Of a DNA stretch of 6,096 bases, positions 1 through 5,861 are shown piece after piece. The notes beneath the pieces are model-generated. The model did not search any database. It was not told the origin of the DNA and saw only the letters and a program-made list of their open reading frames with translations. The position numbers and the translations under genes were made by a program. How positions within the stretch are numbered: position 1 is the stretch's first letter; every line of letters begins with the position of its first letter. This DNA is from Candidatus Stahliibacteriota bacterium. Lineage in GTDB: Bacteria > Hydrothermota > UBA3073. The DNA is taken from positions 1 to 6,096 of the forward strand of contig DAOUSS010000096.1 of assembly GCA_030627085.1 (NCBI GenBank), given 5' to 3'.

Positions 1-3
1 ATC

Positions 4-28
4 TGGTAGCCGCAGACTTCAGTCTGCG
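4..28 (+). repeat. REP-like unit 1, GTAG foot plus hairpin
   Basis: TGGTAGC is followed by CGCAGACTTCAGTCTGCG (11-28), a palindrome with arms CGCAGACT and AGTCTGCG around a TC centre. Pairing can be read as 7 bp closing a 4-nt loop. The GTAG foot lies at 6-9. Confidence 0.7.
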
Positions 29-58
29 AATAGAAGATGCTGTTCTGGATTCAATTTG

Positions 59-83
59 CGCAACTTAAAAGTTGCGACTACCA
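59..83 (-). repeat. REP-like unit 2, inverted copy
   Basis: Read on the minus strand this is TGGTAGT followed by CGCAACTTTTAAGTTGCG, an 18-nt palindrome of the same length as unit 1 with covarying arm bases. It is the first structured element downstream of the HARP stop codon on the transcribed strand. No T-run follows it, so I do not call it an intrinsic terminator, although it could stabilise the 3' end of the transcript. Confidence 0.7.
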
Positions 84-127
84 TGTTGAAATTTGACTCT
101 TTGCACAGCCTGAAGAGGTCGCTCCTA

Positions 128-685
128 CTATCTATCACCTGACACTTGTGTCAGTCTAATTTTTACTTCTTCTGGCTCAAGTGTAGGTATACCAAGTTCC
201 TGTGCCCAGAATGTAAGGCCTTTATCTGCTGTTACAAGGATTCCGTTAAGTTCTTTTGCAAGAAGAAGGAGGTCAACATCCTCCTTTGAGTCTATTATAC
301 CCTCTCTCGTTGCTTCTCTGTAGTTTGCCCTGAGGGATTTTATTATCTCATCTATCTTTCCGTCACTCCTGATAGCATTCTCTGCTATTCTCAGACCCTT
401 GTCAATCCTTTTTCTCATATCCGTTATAAGGTTGTAGAGAAGATATGCCGGGATAGTGAGTTCATGTTTTTTGGGTGCTTTTATTCTTAACACATTGAGA
501 GATTTTATACCTATGTCGGATTCGTCTATAAATTTCTTGAGCTCCTCTAATACCGATGGAGGCATATAGAACCTATGACCCTTACTTTTGGCAGTAAGAG
601 AGAGAAAGTTATTGAACGATTCTATGGGGGATTTCCCAAAAAACTGCCCCACAAAAACGCTCGTGTCAAAGATTATATTTTCCAT
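128..685 (-). CDS. HARP-family RNA-free ribonuclease P (UPF0278, 'RNA ligase partner protein')
   Basis: This 185-residue protein is predicted to be a protein-only RNase P that removes the 5' leader from precursor tRNAs in the cytoplasm. It has the metallonuclease PIN fold of the HARP family, typified by Aquifex aeolicus Aq_880 (about 190 residues), and looks full length. Visible hallmarks are IIFDTSVF (Asp7), FYMPPSVLEEL (39-49, Glu48), the helical insert with LRANYREATREGIIDSKEDVD (about 118-138, acidic Asp132/Glu135/Asp136/Asp138) and LVTADKGL (150-157, Asp154). These match the family strongly, including the conserved acidic cluster expected for metal binding. The family was earlier called RNA ligase partner because some members sit beside an RNA ligase gene; none is seen here. 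The ATG lies 3 nt after the HEPN stop, with GGAG (695-698) 9 nt upstream inside the HEPN gene, so it is translated from the same operon. Whether it supplies the cell's main RNase P activity cannot be judged from this window. Confidence 0.9.
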   Translation of the reverse strand: MENIIFDTSVFVGQFFGKSPIESFNNFLSLTAKSKGHRFYMPPSVLEELKKFIDESDIGIKSLNVLRIKAPKKHELTIPAYLLYNLITDMRKRIDKGLRIAENAIRSDGKIDEIIKSLRANYREATREGIIDSKEDVDLLLLAKELNGILVTADKGLTFWAQELGIPTLEPEEVKIRLTQVSGDR

Positions 686-688
686 ATT

Positions 689-1189
689 CTATTGCTCCGC
701 TATTATCTCCTCTATCTTGAGCACAAATTCCTCTGCGTCGTCAATAATCCATCCAGCATCATCGTTAGTAAGAACTCTAACACCATACTGAAAGATAATT
801 CTATTCTCTTTCGCCTCTTCCAGATAATTTGCATATTTCCCCTCTAACTGTTTTGCTCTCTCAATATATTCAGCATATTCGGTGTCCACTTTACCCCGCT
901 TCACATAAAATTCCTCAAAGGCGGCTATAGCACAGTGATGCATGTTTGCCATGAGTCCTATCTTGAGCAGGGATGCTAAAACAGAATGATACATAGCATA
1001 GTAGCCACATATAATTGTCCAATCAAAAAGATCGTTATCAAACATAAGCTTCATTGCACGTAAATTATTACGTGCTTTCTCGAGATGTCTTTCCGCCTTT
1101 TCGATATCTGGTTTAATTTTACGAAGGTTTACTTTTCCCTTAGTTGGATGGAAACACTCATGTAAAATCTTTTTTATTCTCTCATTCAT
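689..1189 (-). CDS. HEPN-domain protein, partner of MNT nucleotidyltransferase
   Basis: This 166-residue all-helical protein is of the HEPN (PF05168-like) kind. The helix containing CGYYAMYHSVLASLL (61-75) is the typical A-Y-Y-A-M-[FY]-H segment of HEPN proteins paired with minimal nucleotidyltransferases. The C-terminal DDAEEFVLKIEEII is the usual last helix. The ATG overlaps the nucleotidyltransferase stop as ATGA, with GAGG 7 nt upstream, so the two are translationally coupled. In characterised HEPN/MNT pairs the HEPN protein is an RNase toxin modified on a tyrosine by the MNT partner. Here the expected Arg-X4-6-His motif is not evident: the corresponding region reads ENRIIFQYGV (128-137), without the histidine. 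The protein may therefore be a non-catalytic HEPN variant, or its active site may differ. The family call is firm; toxin activity is an inference. Confidence 0.8.
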   Translation of the reverse strand: MNERIKKILHECFHPTKGKVNLRKIKPDIEKAERHLEKARNNLRAMKLMFDNDLFDWTIICGYYAMYHSVLASLLKIGLMANMHHCAIAAFEEFYVKRGKVDTEYAEYIERAKQLEGKYANYLEEAKENRIIFQYGVRVLTNDDAGWIIDDAEEFVLKIEEIIAEQ

Positions 1190-1812
1190 TCTCCTGCCTC
1201 TTTTACTGATCGCCAGAACAAAAATTCATTATATAAAATTATCCTATCTCTCCAGAGTTCTTTATAAAATTCTGTCTCATTTTTAAGACCTTCAATAAAT
1301 TGTGGGATCGTGGTAGTTATTGCTCTGATTTCTAAAAGTGGGCTAACATCAATCTTAGCTTTATCTAAAATCCCTATAAGTTCCTTGTTCTTTTCAGAGA
1401 GCACAACTATTATATCAATGTCACTTCCACGGCTCCATTCGCCTCTTGCTACTGAGCCGAACAGAATGGCCATTTGAATATTTTTATTAGAAAGATTAAT
1501 TATATCTTGTGTATATTTCCGAATCAGTCGGGCTATCCTCTTGTTTTTATCAAAAAATTCTTCTCTTTTCTCTAACTCGAGGAGTTCGAAAATTTTTAAT
1601 AGGAGCGGATTTTGTATATTAGGTTTAAAAAAAACCATTTTAGGGGTTTCTCTTCTTAGAAAAACCTGTTCTTGTACAAAGAGTCGCATAGATTTATCAA
1701 CATTATCACGTGAGACTCCAGACTTTCTCGCAATTTCCCTTAGATGTAGTTCAGTGTGGGGCTCTTTCAAAAACAGCCTCAATATTTTTTTTCTTCCCTC
1801 GGGTATTAACAT
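1186..1812 (-). CDS. Winged-helix HTH plus minimal nucleotidyltransferase (MNT) protein
   Basis: This 208-residue fusion has two parts. Residues about 5-65 form a winged helix-turn-helix (LHLREIARKSGVSRDNVDKSM, then a wing-like strand pair near VFLRRETPKMVFFKPN). Residues about 85-195 form a polymerase-beta-type minimal nucleotidyltransferase. The catalytic signature GSVARGEWSRGSDIDIIVV (119-137) carries the Gly-Ser pair and the two metal-binding aspartates Asp131 and Asp133. Asp155 in KIDVSPL is a candidate third carboxylate. In HEPN/MNT modules the MNT acts as antitoxin, transferring nucleotides to the HEPN partner. The fused HTH suggests it also represses its own operon, and two 19-bp palindromic repeats lie directly upstream of this gene. 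The ATG is supported by GGAG (1819-1822) with 6-nt spacing. It overlaps the downstream HEPN gene by 4 nt. Confidence 0.85.
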   Translation of the reverse strand: MLIPEGRKKILRLFLKEPHTELHLREIARKSGVSRDNVDKSMRLFVQEQVFLRRETPKMVFFKPNIQNPLLLKIFELLELEKREEFFDKNKRIARLIRKYTQDIINLSNKNIQMAILFGSVARGEWSRGSDIDIIVVLSEKNKELIGILDKAKIDVSPLLEIRAITTTIPQFIEGLKNETEFYKELWRDRIILYNEFLFWRSVKEAGE

Positions 1813-1818
1813 CTTTTA

Positions 1819-1822
1819 CTCC
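1819..1822 (-). promoter_or_regulatory. Ribosome binding site of the HTH-MNT gene
   Basis: GGAG on the minus strand lies 6 nt before the ATG at 1812. It fixes that start and sits just outside the nearer operator repeat, only 3 nt from its edge. A repressor bound there would cover the transcript start region but not the coding sequence. Confidence 0.7.
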
Positions 1823-1825
1823 ATT

Positions 1826-1844
1826 TGTCCTATATTATCGGACA
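1826..1844. promoter_or_regulatory. Putative operator, copy 1 (19-bp near-palindrome)
   Basis: TGTCCTATATTATCGGACA follows the pattern TGTCC-n-ATA-n-TAT-n-GGACA. It is an inverted repeat with a single mismatched pair around a central base. It starts 13 bp from the HTH-MNT start codon. It is an exact duplicate of copy 2. A dimeric HTH repressor binding site is the natural reading, and the fused HTH of the adjacent gene is the obvious candidate protein (inference). Confidence 0.65.
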
Positions 1845-1846
1845 TA

Positions 1847-1865
1847 TGTCCTATATTATCGGACA
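1847..1865. promoter_or_regulatory. Putative operator, copy 2 (exact repeat of copy 1)
   Basis: All 19 bases are identical to 1826-1844, with a 2-bp TA spacer giving a 21-bp period, which is two turns of B-DNA. Two dimers would therefore bind the same face and could contact each other. This copy overlaps the possible -10 element of the nearer candidate promoter. Confidence 0.65.
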
Positions 1866-1880
1866 AACAAAACCTGTTAA
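1853..1880 (-). promoter_or_regulatory. Candidate promoter P2 overlapping the operator
   Basis: On the minus strand TTAACA (1875-1880) is followed after 16 bp by TAATAT (1853-1858), 5/6 and 4/6 matches to the sigma-70 consensus. The -10 lies inside operator copy 2, so bound repressor would exclude polymerase. A TTTATATA sequence just upstream (1882-1889) would instead serve as a TATA box if the host were archaeal. In A+T-rich DNA such matches are common, so this is tentative. Confidence 0.3.
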
Positions 1881-1895
1881 GTATATAAATGAGAG

Positions 1896-1924
1896 TGTAT
1901 ATGTTTTTTTACGCTATCGGTCAA
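1896..1924 (-). promoter_or_regulatory. Candidate promoter P1 for the MNT-HEPN-HARP operon
   Basis: TTGACC (1919-1924) and TATACA (1896-1901) are separated by exactly 17 bp on the minus strand, 5/6 and 4/6 matches to the sigma-70 consensus. Transcription would start near 1889, leaving about 75 nt of leader that contains both operator repeats. This is the better of the two promoter candidates by consensus and spacing. The helicase gene ends 84 bp upstream of it, and read-through from there is also possible. Confidence 0.4.
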
Positions 1925-2007
1925 AAACAGATTTGCGTTCTTCTTTCCCTTATACCATCTCCTATATTCTTACCTTTATTGCTCTCTGCTTTCATTTATT
2001 AAATCGA

Positions 2008-4485
2008 TTATAGACCGCTGACAGAAAGAGCGATTGCTAATGTTTTAAAATTCTGAGTCTTATATCTCTCAAAAACATTCTCTGAAATCTTCAAGTACTT
2101 CCACTTTTGATTGGTTAGCTCTGATACCTTTTCGCACCACTCTGAAGCCTGGTGTATTTTTTGGGGTAGCTCTGGCTCTTCCAATCCTTTTGTTTCTATT
2201 AAATAAAAGTTTTCATTCGCACGCACAACGAAATCTGGTCTATAATACCTTAAGAAACCTTCATAATAATAAGGTATTCTGAAAGGAAATTGTGTAAGAA
2301 TCTTCGTAAAACTTTCTACTTCGTCCTGAAAATCAAGCCACATCATAAACTCTTTCTCATACTCACTTCTTTTTGGATAGGGCAAGGCATTAAAAATACT
2401 CTTTTTGGCAGGATAAACAGGCTCGGATGTATGGAAAAGAGGAGTATCGGAAACCTTATAATATCTTACACTTTGAGGAATTTCTTCTGTCTGCCACAAT
2501 TTATTTATGGCTTGAGTAAAAGTCTCAAGAATTCTTTCTCTGATGGGCATAAAATTGAGTTTTTTGACTGCATCTCTATCTTCTAAGTCAATCTTTATAT
2601 CAAAAAGATGATTTTCAATATACAATCTTACCTTTGGCAAAAGGTCATTAAAAAGATAAGATGCACCTATTTTTGAGAGGATTGCCTTCGTTATGAAAGC
2701 TAAATAGACCTGAGCACTGTCAGTATAGTCGAAAGTTAATAACCTCTCTCTCACAATTTTTTGATCCAATAGGTCTTTTTCTCTATACATTATTTTGGGG
2801 GTTTTAATACTATTAAAGTCAAAGACTCTTTTTGGCAGTTTCTCAATATCTAACTTGCCTATATCTGGAGTTGTTCGTGTAGCCCCACCCTCAATTATTG
2901 GAATTTCTAAATCAAATTCTGATTTTTCACGCTCAACAAAGACTCGATTGCTTGGTTCATATGCCGTTTTAGCCGATGTAAAATCTGCAACCAATTCTCC
3001 CCTCTCAATCTCTGCCTGCCATAGTTGTCTAAACCTCGGATGGTCAATAACAATAAGTCGTTCTATAAAATCAGGATTTTCAGGGGACATTCTACGCAAC
3101 CCTCTCCCCAGTGTCTGCTCTGGCAATACGGGAGAATCATAAGCCCTCAGAGGAACAATGGTGCAGACATTTTTGACATCCCAACCCTCTTTAAGCATCA
3201 TTACTGATACTATAACTTCATAACGATTGTCAGTACTGTCAATTTTTCTTGCAGCTTTCCTCGCCTTCTCTAAATCTTTCTTTGTAATGACCCCCTTTGT
3301 ATCCGTATGAATCACAAGCACTTTGCCTGAATACCCTCTCTGCTCCAGATATTTCCCTACCTTATCTGCATTCCGTGTATTATCAGCCATTATAAAAAGA
3401 ACAGGTTTCTTGTCTGTGCCTTCAAAATCTTTCTGGAACTCTTTCAAAAGCTCTATCCCTGTATTTATCTGGATTTGATTTCTCTTTACAAAATCTTTAG
3501 TAAGTGGTTCGGGTATATTTTCAATCTCACCTATCCTTGGCCGTTTGACGATTTTATCCCTTATTGCTTCTGCCAGAGGATAATTATAGATAATATGGGG
3601 AAATAATTTACCGTTCAGGTCTTTAGGAGTTGCAGAAAAATCAAGCTGCATAACAAGTCCCCGCCCGAAGTTGTTGTTTAATCCTTCATTGATGTATGCT
3701 ATTGCCTTATTCCACTCCAAATCATCTGAATGCACATGATGAGCCTCGTCGTTCATTATCAATAAATCATCGTAATCAGTCAATCTTGATCTGAGAAGTT
3801 CGTATGTGGCGATTTCCTCCCTCACTGCTTTAGGTCCTACAAGCTCGGAGACAGGATTTTCTTCCTCAACCTCTTTCCTTTCATAAAGTTGCTGGATATT
3901 CGTTAGATGTAAAACTCCCCTTGAATGTGGTTCTTCCGGGCTGCTTTGTAAAATGACTTGAGGGGCAAAATCTGCCTGCCATTCGGGAGGTACAAAGGGA
4001 AAATCTCTAAAGATTTTGTTATCCTTAAAAGCCTCACTTAATCGGTCTAATACAATTATATTTGGTGCAAGCAAAAGATAATGAGAGGAATATCTTACCC
4101 CATTATCTGTTCCAAAGAATTTATTGAAATACTGCCAGACTATATTCATTGCCATAACAAATGTTTTCCCCGAGCCAGTTGCCATCTTGAAGCAATATCT
4201 GGGCCAGAGGTCTTTAGTGGGGTCAAACAGCAGACTTACCTGATGACCGCGAGAAAGTTCATAAAGACTGTGGTATTTACAGATTTCATAGGTATAAATA
4301 AGGTGTTCTATAGCTTCCCTCTGACATCTCCAGAACTGAAATTGTGAGCCATCTTTAAGTAAGTGCTCTTCAAGAAACCAGAATTCCAGAAGTCGCCTCG
4401 CAACATCAGACGCACCTTCGTATTTATTTTCTCTCCAGGTCTTTACAGCCTGCTTTATTTTTTGGTCAAGTTCAATAGGTGCCAT
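2008..4485 (-). CDS. SF2 helicase with C-terminal PD-(D/E)XK nuclease (type III restriction Res-like)
   Basis: This 825-residue protein is predicted to be an ATP-driven DNA translocase and endonuclease. The helicase motifs appear in order: a Q-motif-like CQREAI (54-59), Walker A MATGSGKT (101-108), Walker B NDEAHH with DEAH at 246-249, motif III SAT (284-286), motif V near KEGWD (432-436) and motif VI QTLGRGLRR (457-465, arginine finger). The C-terminus is a nuclease: EKEFMMWLDFQDEVESFTK (about 710-728), then RPDFVV (Pro-Asp 750-751) and LIETKG (Glu764-X-Lys766), the PD-ExK triad. This layout matches Res subunits of type III restriction enzymes and related stand-alone helicase-nucleases. No Mod methyltransferase is present, so classical type III restriction is not demonstrated. 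From memory, related proteins often have an extra N-terminal segment of about 100 residues or more; here an in-frame TAG just upstream rules that out. No clear Shine-Dalgarno precedes the ATG, which lies 5 nt after the upstream stop, so translational coupling is likely. Confidence 0.85.
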   Translation of the reverse strand: MAPIELDQKIKQAVKTWRENKYEGASDVARRLLEFWFLEEHLLKDGSQFQFWRCQREAIEHLIYTYEICKYHSLYELSRGHQVSLLFDPTKDLWPRYCFKMATGSGKTFVMAMNIVWQYFNKFFGTDNGVRYSSHYLLLAPNIIVLDRLSEAFKDNKIFRDFPFVPPEWQADFAPQVILQSSPEEPHSRGVLHLTNIQQLYERKEVEEENPVSELVGPKAVREEIATYELLRSRLTDYDDLLIMNDEAHHVHSDDLEWNKAIAYINEGLNNNFGRGLVMQLDFSATPKDLNGKLFPHIIYNYPLAEAIRDKIVKRPRIGEIENIPEPLTKDFVKRNQIQINTGIELLKEFQKDFEGTDKKPVLFIMADNTRNADKVGKYLEQRGYSGKVLVIHTDTKGVITKKDLEKARKAARKIDSTDNRYEVIVSVMMLKEGWDVKNVCTIVPLRAYDSPVLPEQTLGRGLRRMSPENPDFIERLIVIDHPRFRQLWQAEIERGELVADFTSAKTAYEPSNRVFVEREKSEFDLEIPIIEGGATRTTPDIGKLDIEKLPKRVFDFNSIKTPKIMYREKDLLDQKIVRERLLTFDYTDSAQVYLAFITKAILSKIGASYLFNDLLPKVRLYIENHLFDIKIDLEDRDAVKKLNFMPIRERILETFTQAINKLWQTEEIPQSVRYYKVSDTPLFHTSEPVYPAKKSIFNALPYPKRSEYEKEFMMWLDFQDEVESFTKILTQFPFRIPYYYEGFLRYYRPDFVVRANENFYLIETKGLEEPELPQKIHQASEWCEKVSELTNQKWKYLKISENVFERYKTQNFKTLAIALSVSGL

Positions 4486-4490
4486 AGTAA

Positions 4491-5348
4491 TCAGAATACG
4501 CTATCTAAAAAGCTTTCCAGTCGTTTTAGTTCTTCAAGAATATTTGAACAATCATCAAGAAACATTTTTCTAAAATCTTTATCAGGTATTTTTGCCTGGG
4601 CGATCTCATGAGCTTTTCCAGTTCTTGCATCTTGGCATCTCTGAAAAGGGTCAAAACTTGCTTTAGGAATCTTTGAAATAAGGGTTTTAAACAAAGCCCA
4701 CGAGCCTTTCTCTCGTCTACTCTGTTTATCTAATAATTCAGAATGAGTAATATGTAACCTTCCTACCAAAATTTCTTTTAACATCTTTTTATTTAATGAG
4801 TCACTTCCAATCAATTTGAAAAGTTCCTCGTGAGCATTTCGATACGCTTGCTCAGTGTTAACAACAGGGTATCTGAGATATGGGTTTTCTGAATCGTTCT
4901 TAAACAGGTTATTTTTCAAGGTTGTGTTAATAGATTTTATTGTCTCATAGATACATTGCAGAGGGTCATTATGGGCAATAAATTCTCCTTCAAAACCTTC
5001 CTTTATTGATTTTTCAAAGTTTTCATCGTCAGGCGTGAAATCAGGATTTTCAATTTCCTTAGAGGCCCAATAAAGTTGTTCTTTATAAGGCAACTCTGCT
5101 AAATCGTGTTCATATACACCAATTGCTAAAGCACCGCTTTTTAGGTTTCTCTTGAGGTAACGAATTTGAGAAATTGTCTCTGAATTTCTTTTATCGTCAG
5201 GCAAACTGAAATAGTAAGCGTCTTTAGTACGAATAGGTCCACTCATTACATCATCATCAATTTGGAATCTGTCTGGATGTTTCAAATATTCATCCAAGAC
5301 TTCTTGTTTGAAATAGTAAAGTCTAACAGAATTCAGTTTCCACTTCAT
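4491..5348 (-). CDS. Protein with C-terminal HEPN-like RX4H motif, helicase partner
   Basis: This protein of about 285 residues has no name I can give. The N-terminal part has VRLYYFKQEVLDEYL (8-22) and LPYKEQLYW (86-94), a pattern I recall from large uncharacterised proteins that end in a HEPN-like helical domain. The C-terminal helices contain CQDARTGKAH, with Arg242-X4-His247, the RX4-6H catalytic signature of HEPN ribonucleases, followed by a long helix (ILEELKRLESFL). I infer an RNA-cleaving or RNA-binding effector. A GTG two codons earlier (5352-5354) would add two residues, but AGAGGT at 5355-5360 has ideal spacing to the ATG at 5346-5348, so I chose that ATG. It follows the membrane protein's stop by 13 nt and precedes the helicase by 5 nt. 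Relatives in my memory are much longer, so this may be a compact version. Confidence 0.75.
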   Translation of the reverse strand: MKWKLNSVRLYYFKQEVLDEYLKHPDRFQIDDDVMSGPIRTKDAYYFSLPDDKRNSETISQIRYLKRNLKSGALAIGVYEHDLAELPYKEQLYWASKEIENPDFTPDDENFEKSIKEGFEGEFIAHNDPLQCIYETIKSINTTLKNNLFKNDSENPYLRYPVVNTEQAYRNAHEELFKLIGSDSLNKKMLKEILVGRLHITHSELLDKQSRREKGSWALFKTLISKIPKASFDPFQRCQDARTGKAHEIAQAKIPDKDFRKMFLDDCSNILEELKRLESFLDSVF

Positions 5349-5354
5349 GTCCAC

Positions 5355-5360
5355 ACCTCT
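5355..5360 (-). promoter_or_regulatory. Ribosome binding site deciding an ATG over a GTG start
   Basis: AGAGGT on the minus strand stands 6 nt from ATG (5346-5348) but directly abuts the in-frame GTG (5352-5354). Spacing favours the ATG as the true start of the HEPN-like gene. Confidence 0.6.
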
Positions 5361-5361
5361 A

Positions 5362-5838
5362 TCAATCTACTTGTATCTTTTCCTTTGTGCCTATTTCTTT
5401 TCTAACCATATTTATCCATCTATTCTTCGCATCCATAAACTTCGAGTAGTTTGTAAATTGCTTTACTCCCTTGGAAGGATCAATGTTACCTCCTGTCTTT
5501 TTCCTTGATATTTCATCTTCAACATCCAAAATGGTTTGTTGAACATCACTTAATGCAGTAATTGCTTTATATGAACCCGCTAAGACTATAAAAGCCTTCG
5601 CTTCTTCTAACTCATCTGCCATTTTAAAAAGCGCATTATCTGATAGAGAGGTTACCTCCTTCATCCATTTTGATAGTACTTTCTCTGCATTTACATATGC
5701 AAAAACTTTCCTGTCAATCCGCTTCTCTCTCCTTTCTAGCCACTTTCCTAACCAAATACCAACTATTGTGGCTATTACGGGAGCACCAACAATAACTAAT
5801 GTGTATAATACATCATATATATTTCTGGGGCTGTTCAT
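5362..5838 (-). CDS. Small membrane-anchored protein with helical cytoplasmic domain
   Basis: This 158-residue protein is not one I recognise. Residues about 11-33 (YTLVIVGAPVIATIVGIWLG core) form a single transmembrane helix. It is followed at once by a basic stretch, KWLERREKRIDRK (32-44), which by the positive-inside rule places the C-terminal 115 residues in the cytoplasm. That domain looks mainly alpha-helical (MADELEEAKAFIVLAG, VQQTILDVEDEISRKK) and has no cysteines or catalytic motif I can identify. The start is the only in-frame ATG available, but its Shine-Dalgarno is weak (AAGG about 17 nt upstream). It lies 23 nt after the preceding HEPN-like gene and 13 nt before the RX4H gene, so it belongs to the same operon. 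A role as membrane anchor, sensor or effector of the cassette is inferred from position only. Confidence 0.7.
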   Translation of the reverse strand: MNSPRNIYDVLYTLVIVGAPVIATIVGIWLGKWLERREKRIDRKVFAYVNAEKVLSKWMKEVTSLSDNALFKMADELEEAKAFIVLAGSYKAITALSDVQQTILDVEDEISRKKTGGNIDPSKGVKQFTNYSKFMDAKNRWINMVRKEIGTKEKIQVD

Positions 5839-5861
5839 TTTTTGAGCTTTAACGACCTTAT

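Larger units (their letters stand above)
4..83. repeat. BIME-like inverted pair of REP hairpins
   Basis: Two 25-nt units (4-28 and 59-83) face each other across a 30-nt spacer. The outer ends are TGGTAG and CTACCA, so the whole element is an interrupted inverted repeat. Each unit has a GTAG foot followed by an 18-nt perfect or near-perfect palindrome. The two palindromes differ at three paired positions, but both partners change together, so pairing is preserved. A GTAG tetranucleotide 5' of a hairpin is the known signature of REP sequences mobilised by REP-associated tyrosine transposases (RAYT/TnpA-REP). No transposase is present here. Family membership needs other genomic copies, which cannot be seen from one window. 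Confidence 0.7.

Noticed and set aside
95..120. Possible terminator hairpin after HARP (GACTCTT / AAGAGGTC)
   Set aside because: The stem is 7 bp with a bulge and an 11-nt loop and no T-run follows on the minus strand, so it is not a convincing intrinsic terminator.
1826..1865. CRISPR-like or minisatellite array
   Set aside because: There are only two copies with a 2-bp spacer, each copy is palindromic, and they sit at a promoter. Operator sites fit better.
1900..1926. GTTTTT / AAAAAAC inverted repeat between the operons as a helicase terminator
   Set aside because: The stem is almost entirely A-T with a loop of over 10 nt. The sequence is better explained as the spacer and -35 of a promoter.
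1825..2013. 62-codon plus-strand open frame starting in the intergenic region, beginning with a repeated MSYIIG peptide
   Set aside because: The peptide repeat is only the 21-bp (7-codon) operator duplication read in frame. There is no ribosome binding site and the frame runs into the helicase 3' end on the opposite strand.
2008..4485. Complete type III restriction-modification system
   Set aside because: Only the Res-like protein is present. No methyltransferase motifs such as a DPPY-type or FxGxG-type sequence appear in any neighbouring protein within the window.
5352..5354. GTG as the start codon of the RX4H gene
   Set aside because: The GTG abuts the AGAGGT ribosome binding site, leaving no spacing, whereas the ATG two codons later is correctly spaced.
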